From the NCBI GenBank assembly GCA_936440205.1, contig OW387150.1:18388152-18452151 (forward strand): a stretch of DNA of 64,000 bases, read 5' to 3'. This document shows, one piece after another, positions 35,701-47,700 of the stretch. Position 1 is the first letter of the stretch. Every line of letters starts with the position of its first letter. The DNA is from Lepidonotus clava (taxonomy: Eukaryota; Annelida; Polychaeta; Phyllodocida; Polynoidae). A model generated the notes under the pieces. That model was not told the origin of the DNA. It saw nothing but the letters and a program-made list of their open reading frames with translations, and ran no database searches. The position numbers and the translations under genes are program-made.

Positions 35701-38700
35701 GATAATTTACCTTTCTCAGCATGAAGGAGAAGGTGGCCTTACAGTTGAGGGATGACCTTTAAATTAACCTAACATAAATTACCCAAAGAACCTCCTTAGA
35801 ATACCGTACCTTTCTCAGCATGAAGGAGAAGGTGGCCTTACAGTTGAGGCACTGCGTGGTGTCCGTGTCCTCCATCCACGACCCGGCCACCGTCAGTTTC
35901 TGCAGGTACTCCAGCTTGTCAGTCTTCTGCCATAGCTCGTCCTTGTCTCTGATGGGGCAAAAATAAGTAGACAATCATATATATATATATCTATATTCCA
36001 TGTTTTATACATCAAAGTGTTTCCTTTTTATAAAAGAAAATCATAAAGATTGTACAAAATAGGCGAATGGAAATTTAATATCATAAACTATAAACTACCC
36101 ACCCTATTTTTTTGGGAACCTGAACTCGACCAATTTCTTTTTGGTATAAGGATTAATAATGATGAAAGAACATATCTTATATTCTTTTCTTGTGCTTGAT
36201 TTTTTTATTCAAGAAATCAAAATCAAGTTTCAAATTACATATTCGCTTTTGTTTTGGTCCAGAAAGCGATTTTATCGCTAGATTCACTATATGATTTATT
36301 TAGTGACTTACTTGATGATCTTGATAAGCTGCTGCTTGAGCACGTCGGTGTCCTTTCTGAGCACCTCCACTTCGCACCGACTCTGACCGAGCTCACGGTC
36401 ATAGAAGGCGCGCACCTCGGACAACTCATTCTGGAACAAAAATATTTAATCTGAGCATATGGGGGAAGAAGACTCCAGACAATATAAAGATTCTGGTGTT
36501 TTTTTTAAACTTTTTTTTCACGTAGAGATATTAAGGGACATGTTTTTCGAAAACATCACATCCAAGCACAACTTTGGCGTCTATTCCTTACCATCGAATG
36601 ATTTTGACTAGGTCCATCCAATCCATCACTTTAAAACATCAATTTGCGGAAAAACCGATTGGACTAACATTAGTAACATGAATTTCTTGCAAAATACAGG
36701 AAGGAAGAAAAGACAACCAAAACACATAGTAGTGCTCAGTTTAAGGAAGGTCCTGAAGCTCTTTAATGAGCATCCTTAAGATTTACAGACGTATGAATTT
36801 TCTTTATTTCATTTTCCCAGGTAGTAAACTCACCTTAAACCTGAGTGAGAGGTTGCGTTCCTCGTCGAGGAGCATGCTCGTCTGTGGAGGAGGCACACGC
36901 GGGGAGGTAAAACAGACCGTCAGAGACGCACGCACAGACCGTACCAACACAGCACGTTATTTAATAGATATTGGGGGAGGGGGGTAGGGGGGGGGGGGGG
37001 TAACAGGGGGGAAAGGGTGGGATGGCCGGGTGTTGGGAGGGTTAGTTATGCTGGTCCCCGCCGCTCTCTCTGCTAGGGGACTCGGCGAGAGAGACAATTC
37101 ATGAGGTACAACGAGCGAAGCGGAGCGTGAGTTTGAGGTGCGGGCACCAGCGAAAGGGTTAGTAGGCACAAGAGCATTATTAAATGGTGAACAATTTAAA
37201 CTTATTTTCGAATTCTTATTGTTTTCTCTGTGTTTTTTCCAGTCTTAAATATAAATTTTCAAGAGATACTTTTCCTTACTTGGTTGAATGTAAATGTGTG
37301 CAAATATAAGTTTTCCATAGAAAATTTCTCTGTAAAACGAAGGTTACAGGGAAGAGTGGGGAGGGCCGGTCCAATTGAATAGAAAACCATTTTGTAACCT
37401 AGGGACCCCACCATAGAACGAGAGGAAGCTGTTAAGGAGAGGCCATAGGAGGGGGGGGGGGGGGTAGATGGTAGATTTATCGGGAGTGTTGGGACAGAGA
37501 AAAGGAGAATCGGAATGTGGAATGTAGGGTCTTCGTGCCTCAAGATTGTTACATCAATGGTTACTATGATGAATACACCAATGACGGTTCATCAAAGAGA
37601 ACAGATGGTTATTGAAGGTTAACTAGTGGCAAAGTCAGGGGAATGAATTGTGTGTGTGGGGGGGGGGGGGGAGGACTGAGAGGAAACGGGCAATGGGGTG
37701 TGGTGGTGTGGTGGTGCTTAATATTGAATACAAAACAATATACACAAGTTTGAGGTAGAATGCCCTTTGGAAAGTGTGCTGTACTATATTATTTTTTGTC
37801 TAAGCTAATGCTATGGATACTTCGCTTTCTTATAGTGTATAACATGCAGAAATAAAACGGCCAGCTACTGCGTGCTGATTAGTCGCTTTGAATAATGGAA
37901 AATGCTACTTTTGCTTACCAAAAGACTACCATACCATGACCAGCTTACTCTCATTTTCACTGAATCAAAGATCCCCCTCTAATTATCTATTCGAATGAAA
38001 ATCTCTCGGAAACAACCAAATACAGATGAGAACTTAGAATAGCAATTAATCATTCTCCCTACTTTGTCCTATATGCATCCCTTGGTAATTTTGTCCAGTG
38101 ACAGTTGCCCCTAGGGTTATTAGCCACAGGGTAATCATCTTAATGGTATTTTAACCTCGGGGTAATATATTTGGTTGGCCCAGGTATATGACCTACCATC
38201 ACACTAACAACCTGATCTACTCACTCTTTTGAGTTCACTGTTGAGCAGTTTACACTCTTCGTCTCGACCCGACAGGCTCTGGCGGAGCTCCTCTAGCTGA
38301 AAAAGTGAAATAGTGAAATAGTTACATTTTACCACAATTTTTGTGAAGTCGGAGGATTCTGTTACCATATTAAGATTCGAATAAGCTAGGTTTTAGGTAT
38401 ATATGTTTTTTAGTTTTAGTTTTCCCCCCACAAATTCAGCAATGTGAATTAATGCAACCAGGTTTTATGATTATCTTCTACAATAAGATATAAGATATAT
38501 TGAAATACTTAGCATACTTATTTAGTAAAGTATCTTATAAACAATTGATGTGGTCAGTAGCTTAATTTGTACCCATATTGATAGTAACATAAGTAAGTAG
38601 GTTTTATTAAGTACTAAAGTAAGTTTGTAAAATTAATAAAAATATGAAAAACATGCATGGATTTTCACCATAAAATATATAAATTGCTTTACGTGTTTAT

Positions 38701-41700
38701 GAAAACGAAATTCATCTTTCTTTTTCTTTAGTTAAAAAATAAGAGAAAATGACACGTCTATAAATAAAATCCAAAGGTCAATTTGAACACTCTGCACACT
38801 GAACAAGGCGCATTTCCCCCCATGAAATATATAAATTGCTTTTGTCTGTGAAAACGAAATTTATCTCTTTTTTTTCTTTCTTTAAAAAATATGAGAAAAA
38901 GATCTATGAATAAAAACTAAAGGTCAATTTCAATATTTTGCACACAGAACCCCTTTAAGGCAGACCTCATTAAGAGTTCGGTTCTTCTCCAGCAGACGCT
39001 CCCGTTTGAGCTGCTCCAGGTCCTTCTCCAGCATGTCGATGAGCGACTCCTGCGCGCTCAACTTGCCCACCAGGTCGGCCATGCTGGACGCGTGGCCCTC
39101 CAGGCCCTACGAGAAGTACATTACTCAGAACAAAACTAGGCTCAAATTGATGTTAAGTAATGGCTGGGCGTGCTCTATTAATTCATATTGATAGTTTTTA
39201 GGGATAACCTGAGAGATATGACTAATTTCAGACAATCAAGCTGTTCCTTTACCGACTGCTATCAATCCCTATATACGTGAAAGATTATATATCAGAGCTA
39301 TACATTGCTAGAGTATCTATGACACTCAAGGTCTCCGGCAGATTTAGTTTTTGAACAAGGCTTATGCTTGCAAAATGCTTGAAGCAAGGATTCAGTGGAT
39401 CACACATAACTATACCTTTTGTCATTAAGGTAGTGTTGTGATTTGATGCTCGAAACTGAATCAAGCATTGTTTTTCATTATAAGAGAGGTTTTGTTTCTC
39501 GATGGTTTTTACAAAAACATCTCAAGTTTTAGATACTTAGGGTTGTCAGTCGATTTCTTGAATATATTACTGATGTTATCTTACGTCAGTTAGTGATGAG
39601 ACTTACACTTGCAAGCACGCAATTCCATGAATAAATCCTAGATTTCTCAATTAAATTATTCTTAGTCAAATTCCCCTTGTTAGATGTGACGATTATACAA
39701 ATATTGTGCTGTGAAGTTTTACACTCTTGATAACATCTATAGATGAGAATATCAGATATTATTTGGTAGTTTATTATTTACCGTCCATATTAGTAGCGGT
39801 ATTCCGACTTTCTTAACTATATTTTATTAGTTCACCACGTCAATTATTACCTTCAGATAATTTTCATTTTGCTAAAACATAAATCATTGCAAAAGCATGG
39901 GATTAAAAGTAACATCGGTGGTAATGTGGATGCTTTTTTACGCTGATAATTGAAAACATGGAATTTGTTCTCTAAAATTGTATAGAATGATACGAAAATG
40001 ACCGAAATTTAGCTAGCTAAAATATCGTTAGGCATCCAACAACTGATATGAATTTAAAAATGTCATAAAGGTACACTATAACTTGAAAAACGAACCATAA
40101 ATACCCTAATACCAACCCCATACAAAAATTAAACGAAACAAATTGGAGAGAACAGATATCTCCATGAACATTTTAGAATTTCATGACATTTTGGTATTTG
40201 TTGTAGGGGGCCTTCCATTAAGTATGTACGCATCAAGGAGGGAGGGGGGGGGGTCTGAGATTTTTGAAAACGTGCGTAGGTTACAGTACAAATCCAATGC
40301 GTTTTTTTTTTAACAAGGGGGGATGGGAGAGTCTGAGACTTTTCAAAATGTGCGTATGTACTAAAATTAATGGAAGGCCCCTAGATGTTACTTTTTATAA
40401 CAATAATAATGTCCCTACCTGAAGCGCCTGCTGGTGCTCCATCTGCTGTGAACTGAGCTCAAACCTCAGCGCCGACACCTCCTGCTGGAGGCCCTCCTTG
40501 ACGCTGGAGAACTCGACCTCCTGCTTCTCCAGGGTCTCCTTCAGTTCCGCGTCCTTTTTCTCCTGGAGGTTGTAGGTTTCTTTAAGCTGTGATTCCTGTT
40601 CACTGATCTTTGACTTTAAGGTAGAAATCTCTTCAGATGAGCCTCCAGCTCCAGCTATTAGGTCGGCGATCTTTTTATTTAGGTTTTCTTTTTCTGTGTT
40701 CCATTCAGTCTCAGTAGTGGAGAAGTTCTGCTTAAGGGTGGTTATGGTTGATTCTAACTCGGCTTTAATGTTAAGGCCACTTTCAACTTGGGATTCTTGT
40801 TCGCTTATTTTTGTCTTTAAATTTGAAATCTCCTCTGACGACCCAGCTGTTAATTCTGCGATCTTCTTATTCAAGTTTTCTTTATCTGTATTCCACTCGG
40901 TTTCCGTAGCTGAAGATGTCTGCTTTAAGTTGGCCATAGCTGACTCTAACTCAGCTTTAAGAGTGTGTGCACTTTCAAGTTGTGAGTCTTTTTCGCTTAT
41001 TTTTAATTTCAAGGCAGTAATCTCTTTACCGGCATCACCTGCCCCTGATGTTAATTCTTCGATTGTTCTGTTCAGATTTTCTTTTTCTATGTCCAACTGA
41101 GACTGAGTGGTTGCAGAGGTTTGTCTCAATTCGTCCAGCACTGATTCTAGTTCAGCTCGCGAAGTGTTAACGCTAACTAGACTCACTTCATGTTCGCTCA
41201 GCTGTAACTGGAGAGCTTTAATCTTATCTGTATTCACTCCAGCTTCGGTGATGAACTCGGCAATCTTTTGGTTCAAGCCCTCTATTTCTGTGTCCAATTC
41301 CAGTTGAGTTGAGTGAGCGTTTGATAACTGCTCTTTTAGGTCAATCACATCAAAATTGGCTGCGTCCATCTTGGAGTGCAGATCCTCTTTGTCGGCGGCG
41401 CTCGTGACAGCAGTCGCTTCCAGCTCCTGTATGGTCTTTGTGTTTGCCTCAATATCGGTCAGAGCTTTCTCAAGCTCTGTGCTTTTATCGGTCATCTTAA
41501 CCTGTACGTCCTTAAGGTCACTGATCATAGTAGTCGCGAGGGCCTTGAGACCGGAGTTTTCAGCGGGCGACTTTGCGCCACCGAGCAGCTCGGTGAAAGC
41601 GCTCACGAGCAGCTCCTCTGTGTCCTTAATAAGGAGGCGCTCGCTATCCAGATCAGTGTTGGCTGCGGTCAGGTCACACTGGAGCAGATCCACATCCATC

Positions 41701-44700
41701 TTGAGCTCCTCCCGCGTACTCTCCTCCTGGGTCGAAGCCTGCTCAAAGCGTGCGGTCACCACTTCCAGCTTTTTCTGCAGTAAATCATTCTCCTTTTTCC
41801 AACTCTCCAGCTCCTCTTGTTTCTTTTTCAGCTTCGATTTGTACTCCTGCTCTTGTTCTTGCTTTTTCTTTTGGAGCTGCTCCAGGAGTTTCTCATTTGC
41901 TACATGGCGACCTCTGAGGTTCTCCAGATCAGATTCAAGTTGTTTTCTCTCTGCGTGTTCCTTTTCGATGTTATTCTGTAATGATGTTAACTTACCTTCC
42001 ACTGATTTCATAATTTTACCTTCCAGCTCGGCTAGTTGGGTTGTAAGACTCTCCACTGTGAGGGTCAGCGTTTCAACCTGTTTCTTCAACTCCTCAGATT
42101 CCTTTCTCAGAGAATCTCGTTCTCCCAGGAGTTTTTTGTTCTCCTTGTCAGCTTTTTTCAAGTTTTGCTTCGTCGTCTTCAATTTGGTCTCAAGATCACG
42201 ACACTTGCTCTCTAGTGTCACTTTTTCTTCCATTAAATAGTCGTAGCGCTCCCTAAATTCAGCAAGCTTGTCTTCCAACCCCCGAATAACGTCTTTAGAC
42301 TCCTCAGTGCTTTTATCCATGCTCATTTTAGGCTTTTCTTCTTCAAACCTTTGCTTTTGCTCTTGCAGTTGATTTTCAAGCTTTGAAATCCGGCTATCCT
42401 TAGACTCTATTTCCAGGAGAAGTGTTTCCCTATCGGACTCTCCATTTGATGTATTTTTTCCACTGGCACTAGCCTGATAGACCTCAATCTTTGACGCCAT
42501 ATTTGCAGATTCAACCTCCGTTTTACTAATCAAGGTTTTCAATTCAGCCACTTGTAACTGGAACCTTATAACATCAGAGTTCAACTCTTCAACCATTTTC
42601 TCTTTTGTTTCCAGATCTTTGCGGAGTGATATGTTGTGAACGTCCATTTTGCGGAACTCCGCTTGCATTTGGGATTTTTCTCTGACAATATTTTTCAATC
42701 TGACAACCAGGGGAGGTTCTTCCTCACTGGTGTCCACTTCTTGAGTGCTCTGTATGGGGGGAAAAGTTTGAGGCAGTCTTTTAGTAAAGTTACAATATTT
42801 AGAGGTCAGAATCAAGGTCACTCACCTTCCAAGGTCACACTTATTATAGGTCAAGTTCAGATGATACAGAGGCAATGTTGTAACTGAGGTCAGGCTTTAG
42901 TTCAATCACAAAGTATATAAAATAGTCTTGAGGCTACCTTCTTTATGTCTGTTGTTTAAAAGTCCTAATATATATATCTGCTCCACATAATGGTCTAAAC
43001 GTTGGTACTTTTCAAAGAGATAGTCCTAATAAGCATTCAATAAATACACAACACACAGAATTACACTCTCACGGTCAAACGTACAACACAAAAAACTATT
43101 TACAGTGGACAGTTTTTTTCTATTCTAGTAATATTTTTAGGATGGTTTGGACGGATCTCTTCCTTCAATATTCAAAAAGACCTAAAACAAAATTTCTTGA
43201 AACGAAAGGAATTTCTATAATTAAAAAAAAAAAAAAAAAAAGCTAATGGAAAACAATGGAATTACTTCAAAATTTCAAATGTGGACGTCCTGGACGTTGA
43301 CTAAACTATCGTATTTTTTTCTTAGATTCTACTATGAGCTAGGAAATTTTGTATTGGACAATACTGTAGGTAAAGCTTAAAAGAATATGATGCTAATAAA
43401 TATCTAAAGATGTGTTTTCTGATCAGATTTAGGTACCTCCGCTGCCTCTTTTCCTGACTCGGCTGCATCAACCACTGCATTTACTTTAGACATCTGCAGT
43501 TCGAGCTTTCTCAACTCGGACTCTCTAAAAGCGAGCTGCTTTAGAAGCTCCGCATGCCTGCCTTTGGTTTCTTTTTGCCTAGCCTCAACCAATGTAGCCT
43601 CCTCATCTATATTCATCCTCTCAATGAGGATCTTTTTGACCTCTTCCCTGGATTCTTTAAGGGCCTTTTCAGTTTCGGCCTTTTCCTTCTCCAGCTCTAT
43701 GACCCTTGCGCTTGCCTCCCCCGCGGCCGCCTTGTCTGAAAGACTTTCTGACCTCTCCACTATGGGTGCAGCCTTAAGCTTTTCATACTCAGCATGCAGC
43801 TCCTCGTACTTGGCCTTCCACATATCTACATCTTTGCGTGTGGTTTCTAACACAGTTTCAATTGCTTGAGCAACTGTGTCTTCGCCTCCGTCGCCCCCGC
43901 TTTCAGTCGGTGCATCACTCCCCCCTTTGGCTTTGATGACTGCGAGTTGCTTCATTAACTGTTGCACAGTCAACTGCAACTTGGTGTTCTCGTTCTTGTA
44001 CAGTACCAGCTTCTCCTTTGCCAGAGTGCTAATCTTCTGACTTTTCTCCTCCATCGATTCAAGCATCTTTCGCAGCGCTTCGTTCGCCTTCTGCAGCTGA
44101 CCATTGATGGCGTCCGCCCTCTTCAGCCGATCCATGGTCGCTTCGATCAGAGTATGGCTCGACTTATTTCCCTCCGCATCACGCTTTCGGTCATCGGCAC
44201 AGTTCTCGATCTGCACCAACATACGCTGGTTCTGCCCTTGGAGCTGCTCAATTTTTTTGTCAAGCAGCTCGATGAGCTTCGTCTTGCCTGCATCGGTCTG
44301 TGTCTTACTCTGCAGTTCCAGGTTGGAGGTTTTCAGCTCAATCTGCAGTGTCGCGTTCTGCTTCTGTTGGAGCGCGAGCTTGGCCATCAACTCGGCAATG
44401 TTCATGCTGGCCGTGCTGCCGTTGGACAGCTGGTTTCTCAGATGAGCCATGTTCTGGTCCGCCACCTCTACCTGGGCTTTGTAGCTGATTTCCTTCTCGG
44501 CCCATGTTGCTTCTTTTAGCTTCAGCTCCTGCTGCAAGGACTGACATCTGCGGAAGACAGAAAATAAGATACTTTATTGATTATTTGTCAAAGAGATAGT
44601 TTATAAACTTATTATTTTATTTGACTCACTTCTCTCCTAGGTTTTCTATCTAATCTAGGTAATGTTAAAATAACATATTACCGAGGCTTTCATAATACGT

Positions 44701-47700
44701 CCGATAGATCTGATTTTTAAGCGTAGGTTCAAGTGGCCTTTTTTTAGTATGACCGAGGATAGGTCCGTATTATATCATTTTCCGCGGATATTTTACACAC
44801 ACCTTTTTCAGTTTTCTTCTTTTTTTTCGTAGGTCACACGAAAGTACATGTATGTCCAATTCAAATACAGTTGTGCATAATTATAATATCCCTTGACGGT
44901 CAAGTCCCCACAGCATATAAATGTGTATGTAATATCCCTGAATGGTTAATCCCATAAAAACTCAAACTCACTTGACATCGTAGTCGTTGCAGTCCTTTTG
45001 GAGCTCTCTGACTTTCTTTTCAAGCTCTTCGACTCTGTTGGACGCCATGTCTCGGCTCTCCTTGAGTGTCTCGACTTTAACCTGTAGTGAGAAGCGCTCG
45101 TTCTCCGAGTCGTTCAGCTCGCTCTGGAGGTGCTCTACTTGGTGGTCCTGTGTGGCGGAATGGGCAGACGGTGATGGAGGGATTTCCTGAAATGATAGAA
45201 AGAAATATTTTTAGTTTTAGGTATTTTTTCCCCTTGTATTTGTTAGGTATGATACAGTGTCAGGTGAAGGCTCTTTGTACCAAGTTTACTTATTCCTATA
45301 AATGCTTTTAATGCCTCTATATGTCCATTTTTATGAACGGCTTCATTTTTTATATTCTGTTACATGATAATCATGATATAATCCCTGTTGTACAGAGAAT
45401 ACATGTACATGATTTGTTTTCTTCTTTATGCAAATACAAAGGGCCACAAAGATAAAGACAATGATAGTATAGGACAAAATTTAGCGACACAAGTCAAACG
45501 TTTTCCCTTGTAGCATCTTGTCAGTGAACGATATATACATGAAATATAACTACCGGTACGTAAAACCCCTAATCTAAGCCGCGGCTTAAATTAGGGTTAG
45601 TTTAAGAAATTAATTCAAATAAGGCCTCAACTTTAAGGGTGCGGCTTGATTTAGGGTTTTTCACAACCTTGGATACAATTGGATCTCTGAAAAATTATGG
45701 TAAAAAAGTATCTAAAGATAAACTCTAAAGTCAGGGTGCGGCTTAAATTAGGGTTCGGCTTAAATTAGGGGTTTTACGGTAGTTTGGATAGCTGCAGCCA
45801 GCACTGCTGGCTTAGTCGCCACGTGGACGGTGTGTTATTTACACTCATGGTACATGTAGTATCTCATGTGCCGGCCGGCGACCCCCTGCAGGGCAGGGTA
45901 GAGGATAGCCTCCCCGTATACCTCATTCGGGAGTCCCTGTCCACGCATGCGCTCACCTTTGGCGCCACTACCTGTGGGGGGACAAGCCAATCTACCAGCC
46001 AATAAGGAGTGTCTCCTTGTCCCACGTGACACAACATGGCGGCGCCCACTAGGCCTCTCCCTAATGCGGTATACATGAACCCTCGGCCCTGCCCCAGTCT
46101 AGAAGGATCTTTATCGAGAATTCATTACTGGAAAGTATGATATGGACTGGTTCCTTGGATAAAATGTCCCCCTTTCTCTAACAATGAAATGTATCATGAA
46201 TATATCTGGGGGGGAAACCCACCACAATCGGTGTTTGGAGTGGACGGTAGGGGAGGGTACGTCTTCACTTTAGGCGTCATGGAGTTATACCCAGATATTA
46301 CTAAGTTATAATATTTACCAGGGTATTGCCTGACCTCAACAGTGTATTTTCTGAGGAGGGTAAAGAAAGGGATCGCCCTAACTCAGTGCTCTTTCAGAAG
46401 CCGTACGCGTTCTGAGTTAACCCAAAGGGTGAGTATAATATACGCCGTACGGTGAGCAGCTCAACTGTGAGGACGCCGGGTCGAGCTGCTCCTAACTGGG
46501 GCTCCTGAGGGGGTGGGTGATCGTATTTTACATGTGTTTTTACAAAATAAAAATGTGATATGTTTATAATGATCATTTAAACCCAGCCGAGTGTGGAATG
46601 CTTTCATTCAACATGATGATCATCAGATGTGTGTATTTTGAACAAAGAAGCCCTGAAATCTTAAGGGTTAAAAAGAAACTAATGGGGAAACCTAAGACTG
46701 TCCGTATGAATATCTAGATATAATTTGCATTATCCATCCCAAGACCTTAAGGAAAGCTTAGTGGATTTTTAACATATTTGAAACCGTTCGGGTATGATAC
46801 TGGCCCTACCTATAAGGCCAACTGTGAACCGTAAGTGTTGGATAAAAAAATATATATGAAAATACATAAACTAAAATCTGAAAAAATAGCATGTCGCGGT
46901 GCGGTATAGAGGAGTGTTGAGCCCCGCGGACCGAGTCCCTCCCTACTCACCAGGGCCGGGAGGCTGGCCAGGCTGGAGATGCTGGTACTGCGGCTGGGGG
47001 GAGCCCACGTCTGGGGCGACGAGGGGTTAAACGTCTTCCTGAAAGTCAGTTAAATCACGAGCAGCTCAGAATAAACTCAATACAAACTCACCTCTTAGAG
47101 TCTAAAGCCTATGTGTAATTCTGTGTGAAGCTCCCCAGTTTCTAGCTTATGTGATTCCCTTGTCCTTAGCTTAGCGTCTGACTGAGTAACTCCTGTGTAA
47201 GTGAGTCTTGGTGCACGGGCTCGCCTTGGGTTACACTGAGTTATTTTTAGCACACACCCTCCCACACGCCCCTCCCGAACCCTGACCTCTGACCCCGACT
47301 GGGGTTAGGGGAGACACCCCGACGCCATCTAGCGGATTGGAGGGGTACTAACAGTATCCCGCTTTGGTAGGTTAATCGGATTTTGATCTGTTTGTTTAAG
47401 CCATCTGAGGAATTATCGGGGGTAATCTATACTTCCCTTAGAGAAAAAACGATCTGATGTTGTGCCGTTAATCCGGATATATCAAGATAGATTGGATCCT
47501 ATACTTTATTGAATAATTAATTTTGAGGGTACATTTCTGATGACTTATTGTAATATGAAAGTCTAGGACATTGTGTGTTGTATGAGTATATATTATGAAA
47601 GTCTATTATATCGTATGTTTGTACGAGCATTTAATGGACTGCACAAATAGATTGAATATGTTCATAACTGATGTATCGTCACAATACCATCTCGTCTCAT

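Noticed and set aside
41356-42240. 294-codon plus-strand frame opposite FYCO1 exon 9
   Set aside because: It is the mirror of coiled-coil coding sequence (Ser/Cys/Phe-rich), and the minus-strand reading matches FYCO1.
43962-44519. 185-codon plus-strand frame opposite FYCO1 exon 8
   Set aside because: Leu/Gln/His-rich shadow of the minus-strand coiled coil; no independent protein features.
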